Positions 1-11,100 of a DNA stretch of 64,000 nt are shown here, one piece after another. The position numbers were made by a program, and so were the translations under genes. The notes under the pieces were generated by a model. The model was not told the DNA's origin and searched no databases. It worked only from the letters and a program-made list of their open reading frames with translations. The DNA comes from Volvox africanus. Lineage: Eukaryota; Chlorophyta; Chlorophyceae; Chlamydomonadales; Volvocaceae. Position 1 is the first letter of the stretch, and every line of letters starts with the position of its first letter. The stretch spans positions 558,001 through 622,000 of the forward strand of contig BSDZ01000025.1 in assembly GCA_030268105.1 (NCBI GenBank), read 5' to 3'.

Positions 1-30
1 GAGTTTTCTATCATCGACACGTGCACACGC

Positions 31-691
31 TCACGGGATCGTTGATGCTTGATCACCGACCTCAAATTCCTTGGCTGCCGTACGGAACGCCCTGTTGGCT
101 CGGGTAATGGCAGGGAAAAACTTCTCGTTGTTTTCAAAGGCAACGGTAATGCCAAACAGAAGCACGGCCCCGCCAATGAAGATGCTCCAGATTTTACCCT
201 TATCGACCGTTTGCTTTGGCAGCGGCCGGGCCATCTGCGTGACCATCTGCGGGGACACGGTCTGTGCACCGCATCGCCAGGGCGAGGCGCAGGAGGTATG
301 GACCAGACTCAGCGACATGGGAACTGGCATAGCAGGAAACGAGGCGACCGAAATGCTCACCTGCATATCCGCCTCCACAGGCGAAGGTGAAAGCCATACC
401 AAACCCGATGCAAGGACACCAGCAATTGCCAATCGATATGATTTACACAAAAGTAAATGTGAGGTCTGCAGGAGGATTTGACGCTCGTCTTAGCAAGCGA
501 AATGCGTCCAAAGCAGTCCTAACAGATCAGTTCCCTAAATCAGTTATTTTCACCTGTACCTCAGGTTCAGAAAGGAACGCAGTGCGGAGCACAAAGGGCT
601 GCCTGGTGCGCGAGGCAGCGGCGAGTCTTGCCCTTCCTTTGCAAGACGTTAAAGGGCCGAACCTCAGGAAAGATGTCTGAATCAAAGCCAT
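31..691 (-). CDS. Small plastid (probably thylakoid) membrane protein, two exons
   Basis: I read two exons on the minus strand, 691-560 and 465-31, joined in phase 0 across a GTACAG...CTGCAG intron, giving about 188 residues and a TGA stop at 33-31. Exon 1 starts MALIQTSF and looks like a plastid transit peptide: 44 residues rich in Ser, Thr, Arg and Ala, with no acidic residue until its end. Exon 2 opens with a hydrophobic stretch (LAIAGVLASGLVW) ending in SPVEA before Asp, which resembles a thylakoid-lumen signal with an AxA-like cleavage site at about residue 76. A second hydrophobic segment (IWSIFIGGAVLLFGITVAF, about residues 136-154) is followed by ENNEKFFPAITRANRAF. From this I infer import into the plastid and anchoring in thylakoids. 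I do not recognise the family. The start was chosen because the transit-like sequence begins exactly at this ATG. The gene is head to head with NUP98. Confidence 0.6.
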
Positions 692-1255
692 TTCGTAATA
701 CCACGGGATTGTTTGCAGTAATGGACGATCCAACCTTTCGCCGTCCGGATTGTCGAGAATCAATAACAAGAACACGGCTGCCTAATAGGGCGCAAATGTT
801 CAATAAATTTCGAACGTAAAAAGTTATGCTGCCGGATTGACAAAGTTTGCATCGTAGTTGGCCATAGGTGCATGGGCCCACAGGGTTCGCCGTGTTCTAC
901 CATCTTCAAGAGGCCTGCTTAGGTCATATCTTGTTCACATATTACACTGTGAAGGCATAATCATTTGATTATTACCTGGCCACATACCGAACTTTAACGG
1001 CGTCCGCCTCCAGAAGAAGGGAAAGTCCCGCCAAACATTGTTTCGATGAACAGCGTGATACTGACACGCTTTAATTTTATGGACCGTTAGTTGTCGTAAA
1101 GTCCCCTAAAGCTTCAACTTATAGCGTTTCTGTCTCAGGATCTCGATAACCATGTTTGGTTTTTCGGGTGAGCACGCATTCGGCATAGCAGCCTAACTTC
1201 ATAATATATATACGCAAATTGGAAGTCTTGAGACTTTAGAAAAGCATTGCTAAGC
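692..1255. promoter_or_regulatory. Divergent intergenic region, probable shared promoter
   Basis: About 560 bp separate the start codons of two divergent genes, the minus-strand plastid protein (ATG at 691-689) and NUP98 (ATG at 1256). No open frame here looks coding. The part just before NUP98 is AT-rich (ataatatatatacgc near 1201-1215), which could supply a core promoter. No named element can be assigned from sequence alone. Confidence 0.35.
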
Positions 1256-4200
1256 ATGGCGGCATTCGTAGGCAACACTGGTTTCGGCCAGGCTGCGCAG
1301 CAGCCGGCGCCGGCCTTCGGCGCACAAGCAGCCAGTCCGTTTGGAGCATCCTTTGGTCAGCCGGCGCAACCGGCAGCAAGCCCGTTTGGTGCGACGACAG
1401 GCAGTGCATCTTTGTTTGGGACGCAGGTGCGTGCAATTGCGGCGGTCGGTTGCTGCTATAGTCTGAAGTAACCGCCTTCGACTTTCAGCCGCAGAGTCCT
1501 GCACCAGCATTTGGACAGGCTGCCCCGTCTGCAGCTCCCGCCTTCGGTGCGGCGACAAGCACGACTGGGTTTGGAACCGGTGCCTTCGGGGTACGTAGTC
1601 CCCTCCCTTCGCTTCCCTCTTTTTGCATGTATGGTGAAGGCTGCTCATGACCTGTTTTTCCATAAATTATAAGCAGGCTGCAGCCAAGCCCGCTGGCTTC
1701 GGTGGTTTTGGGACAACTACAACTGCTGCCCCCAACCCTTTCGGAGCTGCATCCCAGGTACGAGTCGACCACCCGGGTCATCACCAGCATTGCAGATACA
1801 AGTCTCCACATGTGTACTTTTCTGGTTACTGACATCTATCATGGCTCGTTTTATGGCTGGTAGTCAGCCATGCACGAAGATGTCGAAATTACAGAATTTC
1901 CTAGCGTTGCGGACGTCCCCCTCGAGGTTTTCCATCCGGACTGTCGTGGTGCATCATGCGCTGACAGATTCACGCACGTGTTCTTGCAGATGCCTGGTGC
2001 GTTTGGAGCCCCGGCCCAGTCTGCGCCAGCCTTTGGTGCTGGCCTGGGCACGGCGCCCTCCTTTGGCGCGACCCTGACTCCAGCCCCCGCCTTTGGCGCT
2101 TCGTCAACCCCTGCCTTCGGCGCCCCGCAGTCTGCAACCGCGTTTGGGGGCTTTGGCGCAGCGAGCGCACCCGCGTTTGGTGCTACCGCCGCGGCTGCCA
2201 ACCCCTTCGGCGCCACAACAACTGGATTTGGGGCGACGACGGCACCGGCCTTTGGTTCTGGAGCCGCAACCACCGGCTTTGGGGCACCCCCAGCTGGAGC
2301 AGCGGCTCCTTTCGGTAAGTTCAAACATTAACCAGAAGGCTGACGTGAAATATCCATGCAAAATCCTCGCCAGGTCATCACAGCAGCTTAAAATGTTACC
2401 ATTACGATTAGTCTTGCAATGGATCATTAAGAATGGTTCCAACATTGGCGTAGGCTTATTTCACCCTTCCACGTATATAACATTTTGCCATGTCTTCCGT
2501 ATCATTCAGCCGTTTTGACATAATAGAGCCCTTGCTAAGTGTTTTTACCGGCACATGCATTTTGTGCTTTCCTTAGCCGCAACTCCCTCCATTTGCTACA
2601 TCCGACGGGCGGTGACCAACATGAGGGAAGTAAACTGTCTCAATTTCCCCCATCCCTCCATCACGCTTATTCCAGGTACAGCAACCACCAACCTGTTTGG
2701 CAATCCTTCTGCGACGCCATCGCCGTTCGGAGCCACGACCACACAGCCCGCAACCGGCTTTGGCACCTTCGGAAGTGCGGTCCCGGCCAACGTGTCAACC
2801 AATGGCACCCGGAACTTGGCGTACACCAAAACCAAGGACACCGATACCGGGGCGGGCCAGCCCCCCACGTATCTGTTGTCCATTTCGGCGCTTGCGAACT
2901 TCCAACCGCCGAATCAGGCTAAATCCCATGAGGAATTGCGGTGGGAGGATTACCAGGAGGGAGTGAAGAACATGAATGCGGGCCCGGCGCCTACCACGAC
3001 GGGTGCCTTTGGCGCCCCTTCTGCAGCGCCCGCTGCTTTTGGTGGCTTCGGTGCTACGGCACAGCAAGGTGCGACAGGGTTTGCCGCTACAGCGCCTGCA
3101 AACCCCTTCGGTGCACCGGCGTCGACGCCAGCTTTCGGAACGACCGCCCAGGCCTTCGGCACCGGTGCAGCAAGTCAGCCGTCATTATTTGGCACCACAA
3201 CAGCGCCAGCCGCGGCAAGTAATGCGTTTGGTAGTGCGGCCACCACAGCACCGGCGTTTGGCGGCTTCGGAGGTGCGCCGGCGGCGGCAAGCCAGCCGTC
3301 GTTGTTCGGCAACACAGCGACGACCGGTTTTGGAGCCACGGCACCCTTCGGTTCTGCATCACCTTTTGGAGGTGAGTGCGTTTGGGTCTGGGTGTGGGAT
3401 ATCTGCTATGTGGGTGGTGATGTACGATGCTCGCTTGTTCTGTATGTTCTAGTTGCTACTGTGTCTACGGCATGATTCAGCCTCGTCCGCTCAACCTTTC
3501 TTACCTGCAACGTCCCTTTCCTTTCCTCTATTGGATCTTCGCAGGTGCGTCTTCCGCGGCCACCTTCAGTTTTAGCAGCAGCCCCGCAACTTTTGGGGCT
3601 GCCTCGGCGCCGGCAACAAGTCTTTTTGGACCTGCTCCTGTGTCTAGTCCGTTCGGTGGGACCACCAGCACGTTGGGTGCTGTCGGCTCGCCCTTCAACG
3701 CAGCATCATCAGCTGCCGCTTTTGGTGAGTTGTGGTCCCCTGGGGTCCCCCATGCTAATGCGGTGTAAAGTGCCAGATTTTAATGAGGGATGCTTTTCCA
3801 CGCAAACTCTACGGCATTGTACCTGTAGCGGTATTTGGACATTTTCGGGACAAGATTGGCATCATGGAAGCCGGGTGTTACTTGACTAGTCTGAAGGTGT
3901 CCTTGTGGCATCTTCGCGTAAGCTTTACTGCCTACCCTCACTCTTCGTCGTGCCACTTTTTCTCATCGCAGGTACGAACACGTTCGGTGCGTTTGGAACA
4001 ACAGCGGCCAAGCCTGCGAACCCCTTCGGCGGCGCCACTGCCTCGCCCTTTGGTTCAACTGTTCCTGCGGCGACAGGCACGTCTCTTTTTAGCACAAGCC
4101 CCTTTAACTTTAACAGCTCACAGCCTGCCTCCTCACCTTCTATTTTTGGCAACACCGCGGCTGGCAACACGATGTCCTTTGCACCCAACTTTTTTGGCAC

Positions 4201-5701
4201 TCAGCCTGCGGCGCCGGCTGCCGGTGGCAGCATTTTCGGTGCTGCTGGTACAGCACCCTCTGCGCCTGCTCAGCCGCCAACAGTGGCGCAGCCAGCTTAT
4301 GGAAATTTCGGAACGCTACCGGCAATGCCGGAGGTCAAAGTGGGAATTACAACTCGAGTGTCCCGCAACGCCTCCATTAGCAGCGGCAAGGCAAGCCCGC
4401 TACTGTCCTTGCGGTCAACCCCGTTGCGGTATGGCGCGTCGGTGCGGGTGCGGATGGAGCAGCCGACAGGGCTCGGTGGCGGAGTAACGTCTGCTGGATC
4501 CTTATCTATGAGCTCTGATCTTCTGGCGCCTGTCCCTGGCGGCATTGGAAGCAGCGCCGCAGCCGCCGCTGCGGCTGCCGCCGGTGGTACCGGCCTCCTT
4601 CCACTTCGACAGAATCCCCATCGTCTCTTCCTTGCAGTGCCGCCTCCCTCAACCGAAGCGTCTGGCGGCGCAAGTTTCTTGACACCGGCGCAGCCACCAT
4701 CATCTCGGCGTGCCGCAACGCCAGATGGAGCTGCTGGTACGTCTGGTGTGCAAGGTGATGACATGCGGCACATGGACGCCGCTGCAGCTGAGACTCCAGA
4801 CGGTGGCCGGGCTGGCGCAGCTGCAAATGGCTACGGTAGCGTATACGCTGGCGCAGGTAGTGGCGCTGCCATCGCCCCAGCCGGGCCTAGTGTGACACAG
4901 GCAGCGGCAAATCGAAGCAATGCAACGGTGTTTCAGGACTCCCAAGCTTCGGAACCATACATGCCGCGTCTCGGCCGCTTGGTATCGGAGGGCTATTCCT
5001 TTAGCCCGAACGTGGATGAGCTGAGGATGCTACACAGGCAGAATCCGGAGAACCTGGCCGCGGTGTCCAACTTCACAATCACTCGTGAGGGCGTGGGGAA
5101 GATTCGCTGGGTGGCGCCTGTGGACGTGCGCGCGCTGACTCTGGAAAAAATTGTATCTATTACTTACGGCCAAGTGGCTGTCTACGATGACAACGTAAAA
5201 CCGCCAATGGGCGAGGGTCTAAATAAGCCCGCAGAGATCACGTTGTACGGCATATATAGAAAGGACAAGGAAACGGGCGCCTACATCAAGGAAGGTCCGC
5301 GCGGCCAGGCGTACGAAAAGAAGCTGCGGCAAGTTTGCGCGAGCACTGGCGCTAAATTCCTGTTGTATAAACTCGACGGTGGCGTCTGGAAATTCGAGGT
5401 CGAGCACTTCAGCCGCTATGGCTTGATTTTTGAGGATGACGACGATGATGATGACGAAATGCAGGAGGGCGTTGGCGAGGCGGATGCAGCAGTCAGGGTC
5501 CCTGGTGAGGACCAGCGCGTCCCCATGGTAGGCCGGGACCCGGCTTGCAGTGAGGATTCTGAGTTGGCGCCGTCTCTTGGGGCGCGATGGGCGCAGAGGC
5601 AACAGGGCGCTGGGCGTCCCCAGGCGGGAGGCTCCGACGCCACCGGTACCATGGGCGCAGGTGGGTATAATTGGCGGGGGCTTCAGGAACTACATGGATG
5701 A
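1256..5701 (+). CDS. NUP98: Nucleoporin NUP98 (FG repeats, GLEBS, autoproteolytic domain), possibly the N-terminal half of a NUP98-NUP96 precursor
   Basis: Exons 1256-1426, 1489-1590, 1677-1757, 1990-2314, 2676-3371, 3545-3724 and 3972-5660 keep one frame across GT-AG introns. The first about 840 residues are FG repeats (FGA, FGQ, PFG, LFG), the phase-forming part of the pore permeability barrier. Exon 5 carries KSHEELRWEDYQEG (about residue 308), a close match to the GLEBS motif that binds RAE1/Gle2. From about residue 848 comes the NUP98 autoproteolytic domain, starting MPRLGRLVSEGYSFSP and ending EVEHFSRYGL; established chemistry cuts between Phe998 and Ser999. An acidic tract follows. Without splicing at 5661 the frame stops at 5701, giving 1094 residues. 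With splicing to 8175 it continues in phase into NUP96. The ATG at 1256 was chosen because FG motifs begin directly after it. Confidence 0.92.
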
Positions 5702-8174
5702 ATGCGGGACGGCAGCTGCGTTTGGGGCATCCTCCCTTTCGCATTTTTCCCTGCTCTGCTTCCTTCCGTGCGGTTCCTCAAATCCCAATGCCTCGTGTCC
5801 CCGTCCCAAGGACTTCTTACTCACGTCCAGGCTTCTTTGAAGAGGCCTAGGCATCTTTCACAGCCGTTGAGACTGCTGAGCGGCGAACAAAGAGATTTGC
5901 CGTGAAGATTCTGCCCCAAATGTATGCGGTAAATTTGTGGCAATATGAACCACCAACTCCTTTCAGTAATTATGAGGACTAATGCGCTTTTGCAACGACT
6001 GCATGGCTGGAATGATTAAGTGCGCCCGTGCGGGTACAGCACATTGCAGACAGACAGATGTTAACCCGTCCAACCAGTGCTACTTTCACGCACTATAATT
6101 GTTTCATTACAATTGGAGACATGTACTCCCCACGTGTTGGTGCCTAGCCACAAGCGTGGCCGCAGCAAGATGCGTTGAAATCCTCGCATCGCATGGCGTT
6201 AAATGACATTGTCACAGCTAAATGCGATTTTTGGGATAACTCCACACTTACGCGGCGTTAGATGGTGCCCCCTCCCAACTAGCATTGAGAACGTATAGCG
6301 AATTTGGCTTTGCCCATTAACGCCTTTTCGATCGTGTTCCTTGATGCTACGACTTGAAAAGTACGACTTAAAGGCACCAAGCGGGGTCTGAAACCTTGAA
6401 ATATCCCTTACGAGGGATGGCATTTAGGCCATCATGCAACATCAATTGCTTCCGTACACAGAACAAAGCTGCCGTTACTTGCACCATGAACGTCCATTTT
6501 TAATTTTCAAGCGCCTCACGCTTTTCTGAGCCTTTGAATCCTAGTTTCTTGGCTTTTGGTCCTTGCTGAATTGCTAATCTTTAGTCCTCTGACTGTCAAC
6601 CAGCGACCCGGTGGCCGGTCGCCTCCCTCCTGCCCTCCACGAGTGTATGCTCGCCACCCTGGCCACCCTGCTGGTGTGCAGGTGGCGTGGCGACCCGTGG
6701 GATGGCTGTGAACACCGGCCGCCGGGTCCGGAGACAACAGTAGCAGTTCTCGAACAAGAAATTGTAGCGAAGGAAGAAGCGCAACAGCCGTAGCTAACCG
6801 CATTCACCGCAGCGAGAGCGCAGTCCGCAGCCATACAAGGCAAGCTGCATGAGGATCAGGCGTCCGGGAGCTCTGCCTTACAACCTTTCGTGTATTTTTT
6901 ATGTCCTAGTAGGATGCACTGCACAGCATGTACTTTTGAATTACCTCCACGTGGTGGAGTGTCGGGGCCTACTTGAGATATTTGTGAAAGAATACGTCTT
7001 ACGACGGAACTGGGATATTGTGCGTTTGGTTATGTGTGATCTTTATTCCGCAGTCGCTCGCCACCTGTGCCAGGCCGTGATTTGGTTTTACAGACTAATT
7101 ACCGGCCTTTTGGTAGCCCCTTGCTCGAGCTACCTGCCTTTCCAGGATTGGAAAGTAACCAAACTCATCCTTTCGGTGCCACATATTAATACGCCCGGCT
7201 GGTAGGTTGCAGACATCGGCTATTGACATCGGTGTATGGGTATGACGTTCTGATGTCCTGTGAGCGAGTTGTGTGCAGGGAGGCACCTGGTGTCATCTTC
7301 AAGCTGCTTCATTTCTTTTCGTTCTTCACAAAATTGAGTTGAATCTTATGATTTTGGCAACGGCTACGGGAGGGTGAGGGTGGGCCCCTCGATGTGCATG
7401 CGAATAACGACCCGAGGGTTATGAGACATCCTAGGGAGCCATGGTTGGTGTAGGACTAAACAACTATATGTACCTATGGCGTTGATAGGTTCTTATAGGA
7501 AACACGTTGTTGGCCGAGGTTGAGGCTCCCCATTACGTCCCTTGCTAAATTACGTACTGTGTAATGGTTATCAGTTGAAGATAGCCCGCCGTTGCAGACC
7601 TGTGTGAGCAGGATTTGTAGCGTCTTTAACTACCTTCGTCTCATGATGTCAGAAAGCATTCCCGTAGGGCTTTGCATATAGACCTTCTACAGAACAATTT
7701 TGACTAGAGGAAAGATGCCCACAGAAACCTAGAGTAAGGAACAGAAAGCCAGCCTAAGGTGTCATACCTAGCAAGCTTAAACCCATGAGCGAGCAAGGAT
7801 TCTGAAACTGTAGTATAGTTCATGCCATCAGGACACCACCGCGAACTGGACCGCCATTATAGTTGATATGATAGGACTCAGCACGTCCCAACTACCTCCT
7901 TGCGCTAGCGAGCGCCTGAGTCTACCGCGCCTAGCGGCATAACGCGTGCACGGCGTCCTGTGCCAGTTATTTTGCATGGGCCCTTCTTCCATTATGCATG
8001 CATGTCTCAGCCCAAGCGCTCTTCAGCCGGCCCCTGCGCCTGCGCGTTCCGCGTCCTCCAGCTGATCACATGCCTCTATTGATGTCGACACTCTTGTTGC
8101 CTTAGCACTTCAAGCTCCAACATAAGCTCTAACATTGCCGTGGAATCACCTGCTCATCTTATGTGGCGGTCTAG
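5661..8174 (+). other. 2.5-kb intron, or the gap between NUP98 and NUP96
   Basis: A GCAG/GTGGGT donor at 5661 and a TAG acceptor at 8172-8174 are both phase 1, so the stretch can be one intron. The acceptor has a weak pyrimidine tract. I see no NUP-like coding piece inside and no transposon. A short open frame at 6611-6793 ends in VLEQEIVAKEEAQQP and could be an unplaced exon, but it has no recognisable partner. In the alternative model this region holds the NUP98 3' UTR and the NUP96 promoter. Confidence 0.5.
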
Positions 8175-11100
8175 GCCGTGATCACGACATGTCCGAGGCG
8201 GGAGCTAATCCGCGACCTGGGGAGGACATTATGGCGGACGTAGAGGAGCAGGATGGCCGCTTGGGTGGGCTGGAGACAGCCGGTCGCGAGGGACCTACTG
8301 GCATGCCGACGCAGCCGCTGCAGCACGCCTTGCCAGCCTCGCTGGCGCAGGACCCCGTACGGGTCAGCGCACTGCGCGAGGCTTTCTTCGGCAGCACCAC
8401 CGGGGTACGCGGCTATCAGCTCGGCCAGCCCCAGCCCCAGCTAGTGATATTGCCTGGTTTAGCTGGTGGCGGCCTGCAGCTTCCTGCTGCACGCGGTGTT
8501 GGCGGCGCCGGTGCCGTGGCTACTGCCGGACGCGGACATGGGGGCAAGGCGGCGGCGGCAGCAGCAGCCGCGGCAGCGACGGCGACGACGGCCTGGCGGC
8601 GGCCAGCGGCAGCATTGGCGCCCGGAGCAGCTGGTAGGAAATATGGTGGAAGCGATGTAGCGCATTCGAAACTGCGCTGCGATGTGCGTGTATGCCTTCG
8701 CCATGGTGCCTTAGCCTTCCTGTCTCCTCTGATTGGTGCTGGCATGAGTTCCATATCATCCTGCACGTCACTTCATTTTTGTGTTGTTATCGCCATACCT
8801 GGCATATATCCATATGTATATGTGTGTGTGTGTGGGTGGGTGGGTGTGCGGGTGTGTGGGTGTGGGTGTGTGGGTGTGGGTGTGCGGGTGTGGGTGGGTG
8901 TGTGGGTGTGCGGGTGTGGGTGTGCGGGTGTGCGGGTGTGGGTGTGGGGGTGTGTGCACGGTCGTCACTCGGGCGTTGCCGGCATAACGTTGCTTTATAT
9001 CGTTATTGGAGAACTGCAACAGCTCTACGGATCACGAATTGCAACTCCCCCCGGGTCAGCTACATCCCCTGGTGGTCTTCCCTGTGCATCTTATATTTCT
9101 CTACTTCGCCTCTCTGTGGTTCTCTTCGTTCTACACACAGCGGCCCTTCTGGCTCGAGAGGAGCTCCTGTTGGCCGCGCCTGATGGAGCCGCTGGAGGGG
9201 GTGGTGGCAGCGGCGACGGCAGCGGGGTGGCGTCCTTTCCTATGAGCTTGGCGCTTGCGCGGCCCGGTATGGGCCTAGTCCCGCTTGGTGACGACGCTTC
9301 GACGGCGGTCGTGGCGCTGCCCCAGCAGGTATGCAGCGGCGCATGGGATGTGGCGCACCTTTTTGTTAGGCCTCAATCGATAGTTTATGCAACTGCGATG
9401 GCCTGTATTAATAAGCCACAGTTACGGTTACAGTGCCAGTTGCAATGCTACAAATTGTTGGGTTGCAATCGGCGAGTGAATTGTGGTCGCTGGACTTCAC
9501 CATGATCGGCTCCTCCTTTTACGCTTGCGCATATCTCAGTGGTTCATGTTGCCACGCTGCTGGCTCCATCGCCTCTCCTGTCGCAAGGTTTGCATCTGTT
9601 TTAACCACCCGATCCCTCGCATGACACACGTGTCTTTGGTTCGTTGCCAGTCGCTGACACCGTCCATGCTGTTTTGGAAACGCGGCTGGTCGTACTTCCC
9701 TGCAGGAGATGCGGACCGCGCAGAGCTTCACTGACGCCGGACTGGCCTTGGGAAGGTCGTTCCGCGTGGGTTGGGGCCCAGACGGCAGGCTGGCAACGCG
9801 AGGAGGGGAGCGGGACGGTGAGTATACAATACCAGGAACGGAATTTCCTGGAGCGGTAGGAGACTGTAGGGAAAGGAATCGAGGATGCAGTTGAGTGGAA
9901 GAGGTGCCGGAGGCGCGCACATGTTTGGGATTTGGGTTTGGTATGGTGCGCAGACACGTGGCCATATGTAAGGACACATAAGAGCGACTAAGGATAGTCT
10001 ACATGAAAAGCACTTCACATCAAAATGTGTATAAATTGGATTCTCTTCAAGACAAGAGCTGAACCCGCTATCCCCTCCGCCTCCTGTAGGTCCAGGCCCC
10101 ATAATTACAGCTGATGGTTCGGCAAGATTCGAAGTCAAGATTGCGCGTGTGCGCGTGGAGGGCGAAGGCGCGTCGTACGGCTCTGGTGGCGGTTTAGAGG
10201 ATGTCGAGGAGCTGGAAGCCCTGCGGGAACGGCTGCGAGGAGGGTTGACGGTGCACTTAGCAAACCATGCGAAAGTTGAGGTGAGCCGCGAGCAAGACGC
10301 AAACGAGCGTCTGCCGAACCCACGCACGTCGCGCAGGCGCTTCCCCTCTTCGCCACGATGTCATATGGACATGGTGGGGTGTCCAAGCTGACGAAAAAGC
10401 GCCCGCTTTCGATCGTTTTGGCGTCTGTAAGAGACGAGTAAACCCGGACGGTTGAGTGGCTTATAGGCGCGCGGCCCAACGTACGAGCCAGCCTTGTAGC
10501 AAAGCTCGCAAAGAGAAGTCCTTATTAAGTTGTAGCATCTTGTTGTGTATCGCAAGCCGCGCCATCCTGACCATATCGCAACCCTTGCTTCTTTTCGTTT
10601 TCCTTGCTCGCAACCGTACAGGTTCCTGGGCAGGCACCGTACTTCGCTCCCAATATCGACTCGAGCAATCTGAAGGTGATTGCCGAGGCTCATATGGATA
10701 TTTGCCAGCGTCAGCTGCAACAGCTGTTGAGCAGCGACACCGTGGACGCGGATGCACATCACCCCGACGCGCCGCGTCTGCGTCACGAGATGGAAACCTG
10801 GCAACTTATGGAGGTTCTCTTTAGCAAAATTGAGGGTGAGGTAGCTGATGATGATTCCGGCGGGGAGGAGTCGCCTCCTGGAGGCGCGCAGCTGGCAATA
10901 CAGGCCGCCGCTGGGAGTGGCTCCCCGGATGCCCGTGGGAACGGCAGCGCTGCGCAGATGGTTCTTTCTACCCCAATAGCGACGCCGCTGCCGACAGCCG
11001 CAGCGGCGTTTGCTGGGACACCGCAAGATCAAGGCATGGATGACGAGAGCGGTGTCCGCAGCGCTGAAGCCGCGGCAGTTCACACTTTCAGTGAGCCGAT

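Noticed and set aside
49..481. Plus-strand reading frames over the first gene
   Set aside because: They are shadows of the minus-strand exons, which show a transit peptide, matching splice sites and membrane segments.
6611..6793. Additional NUP96 or NUP98 exon in the 2.5-kb intron
   Set aside because: Coding-like end (VLEQEIVAKEEAQQP), but no acceptor/donor pair in the right phase and no similarity to the family.
8768..9019. Histidine/proline/threonine-rich protein on the minus strand
   Set aside because: It is the translation of the GT/GGGTGT repeat.
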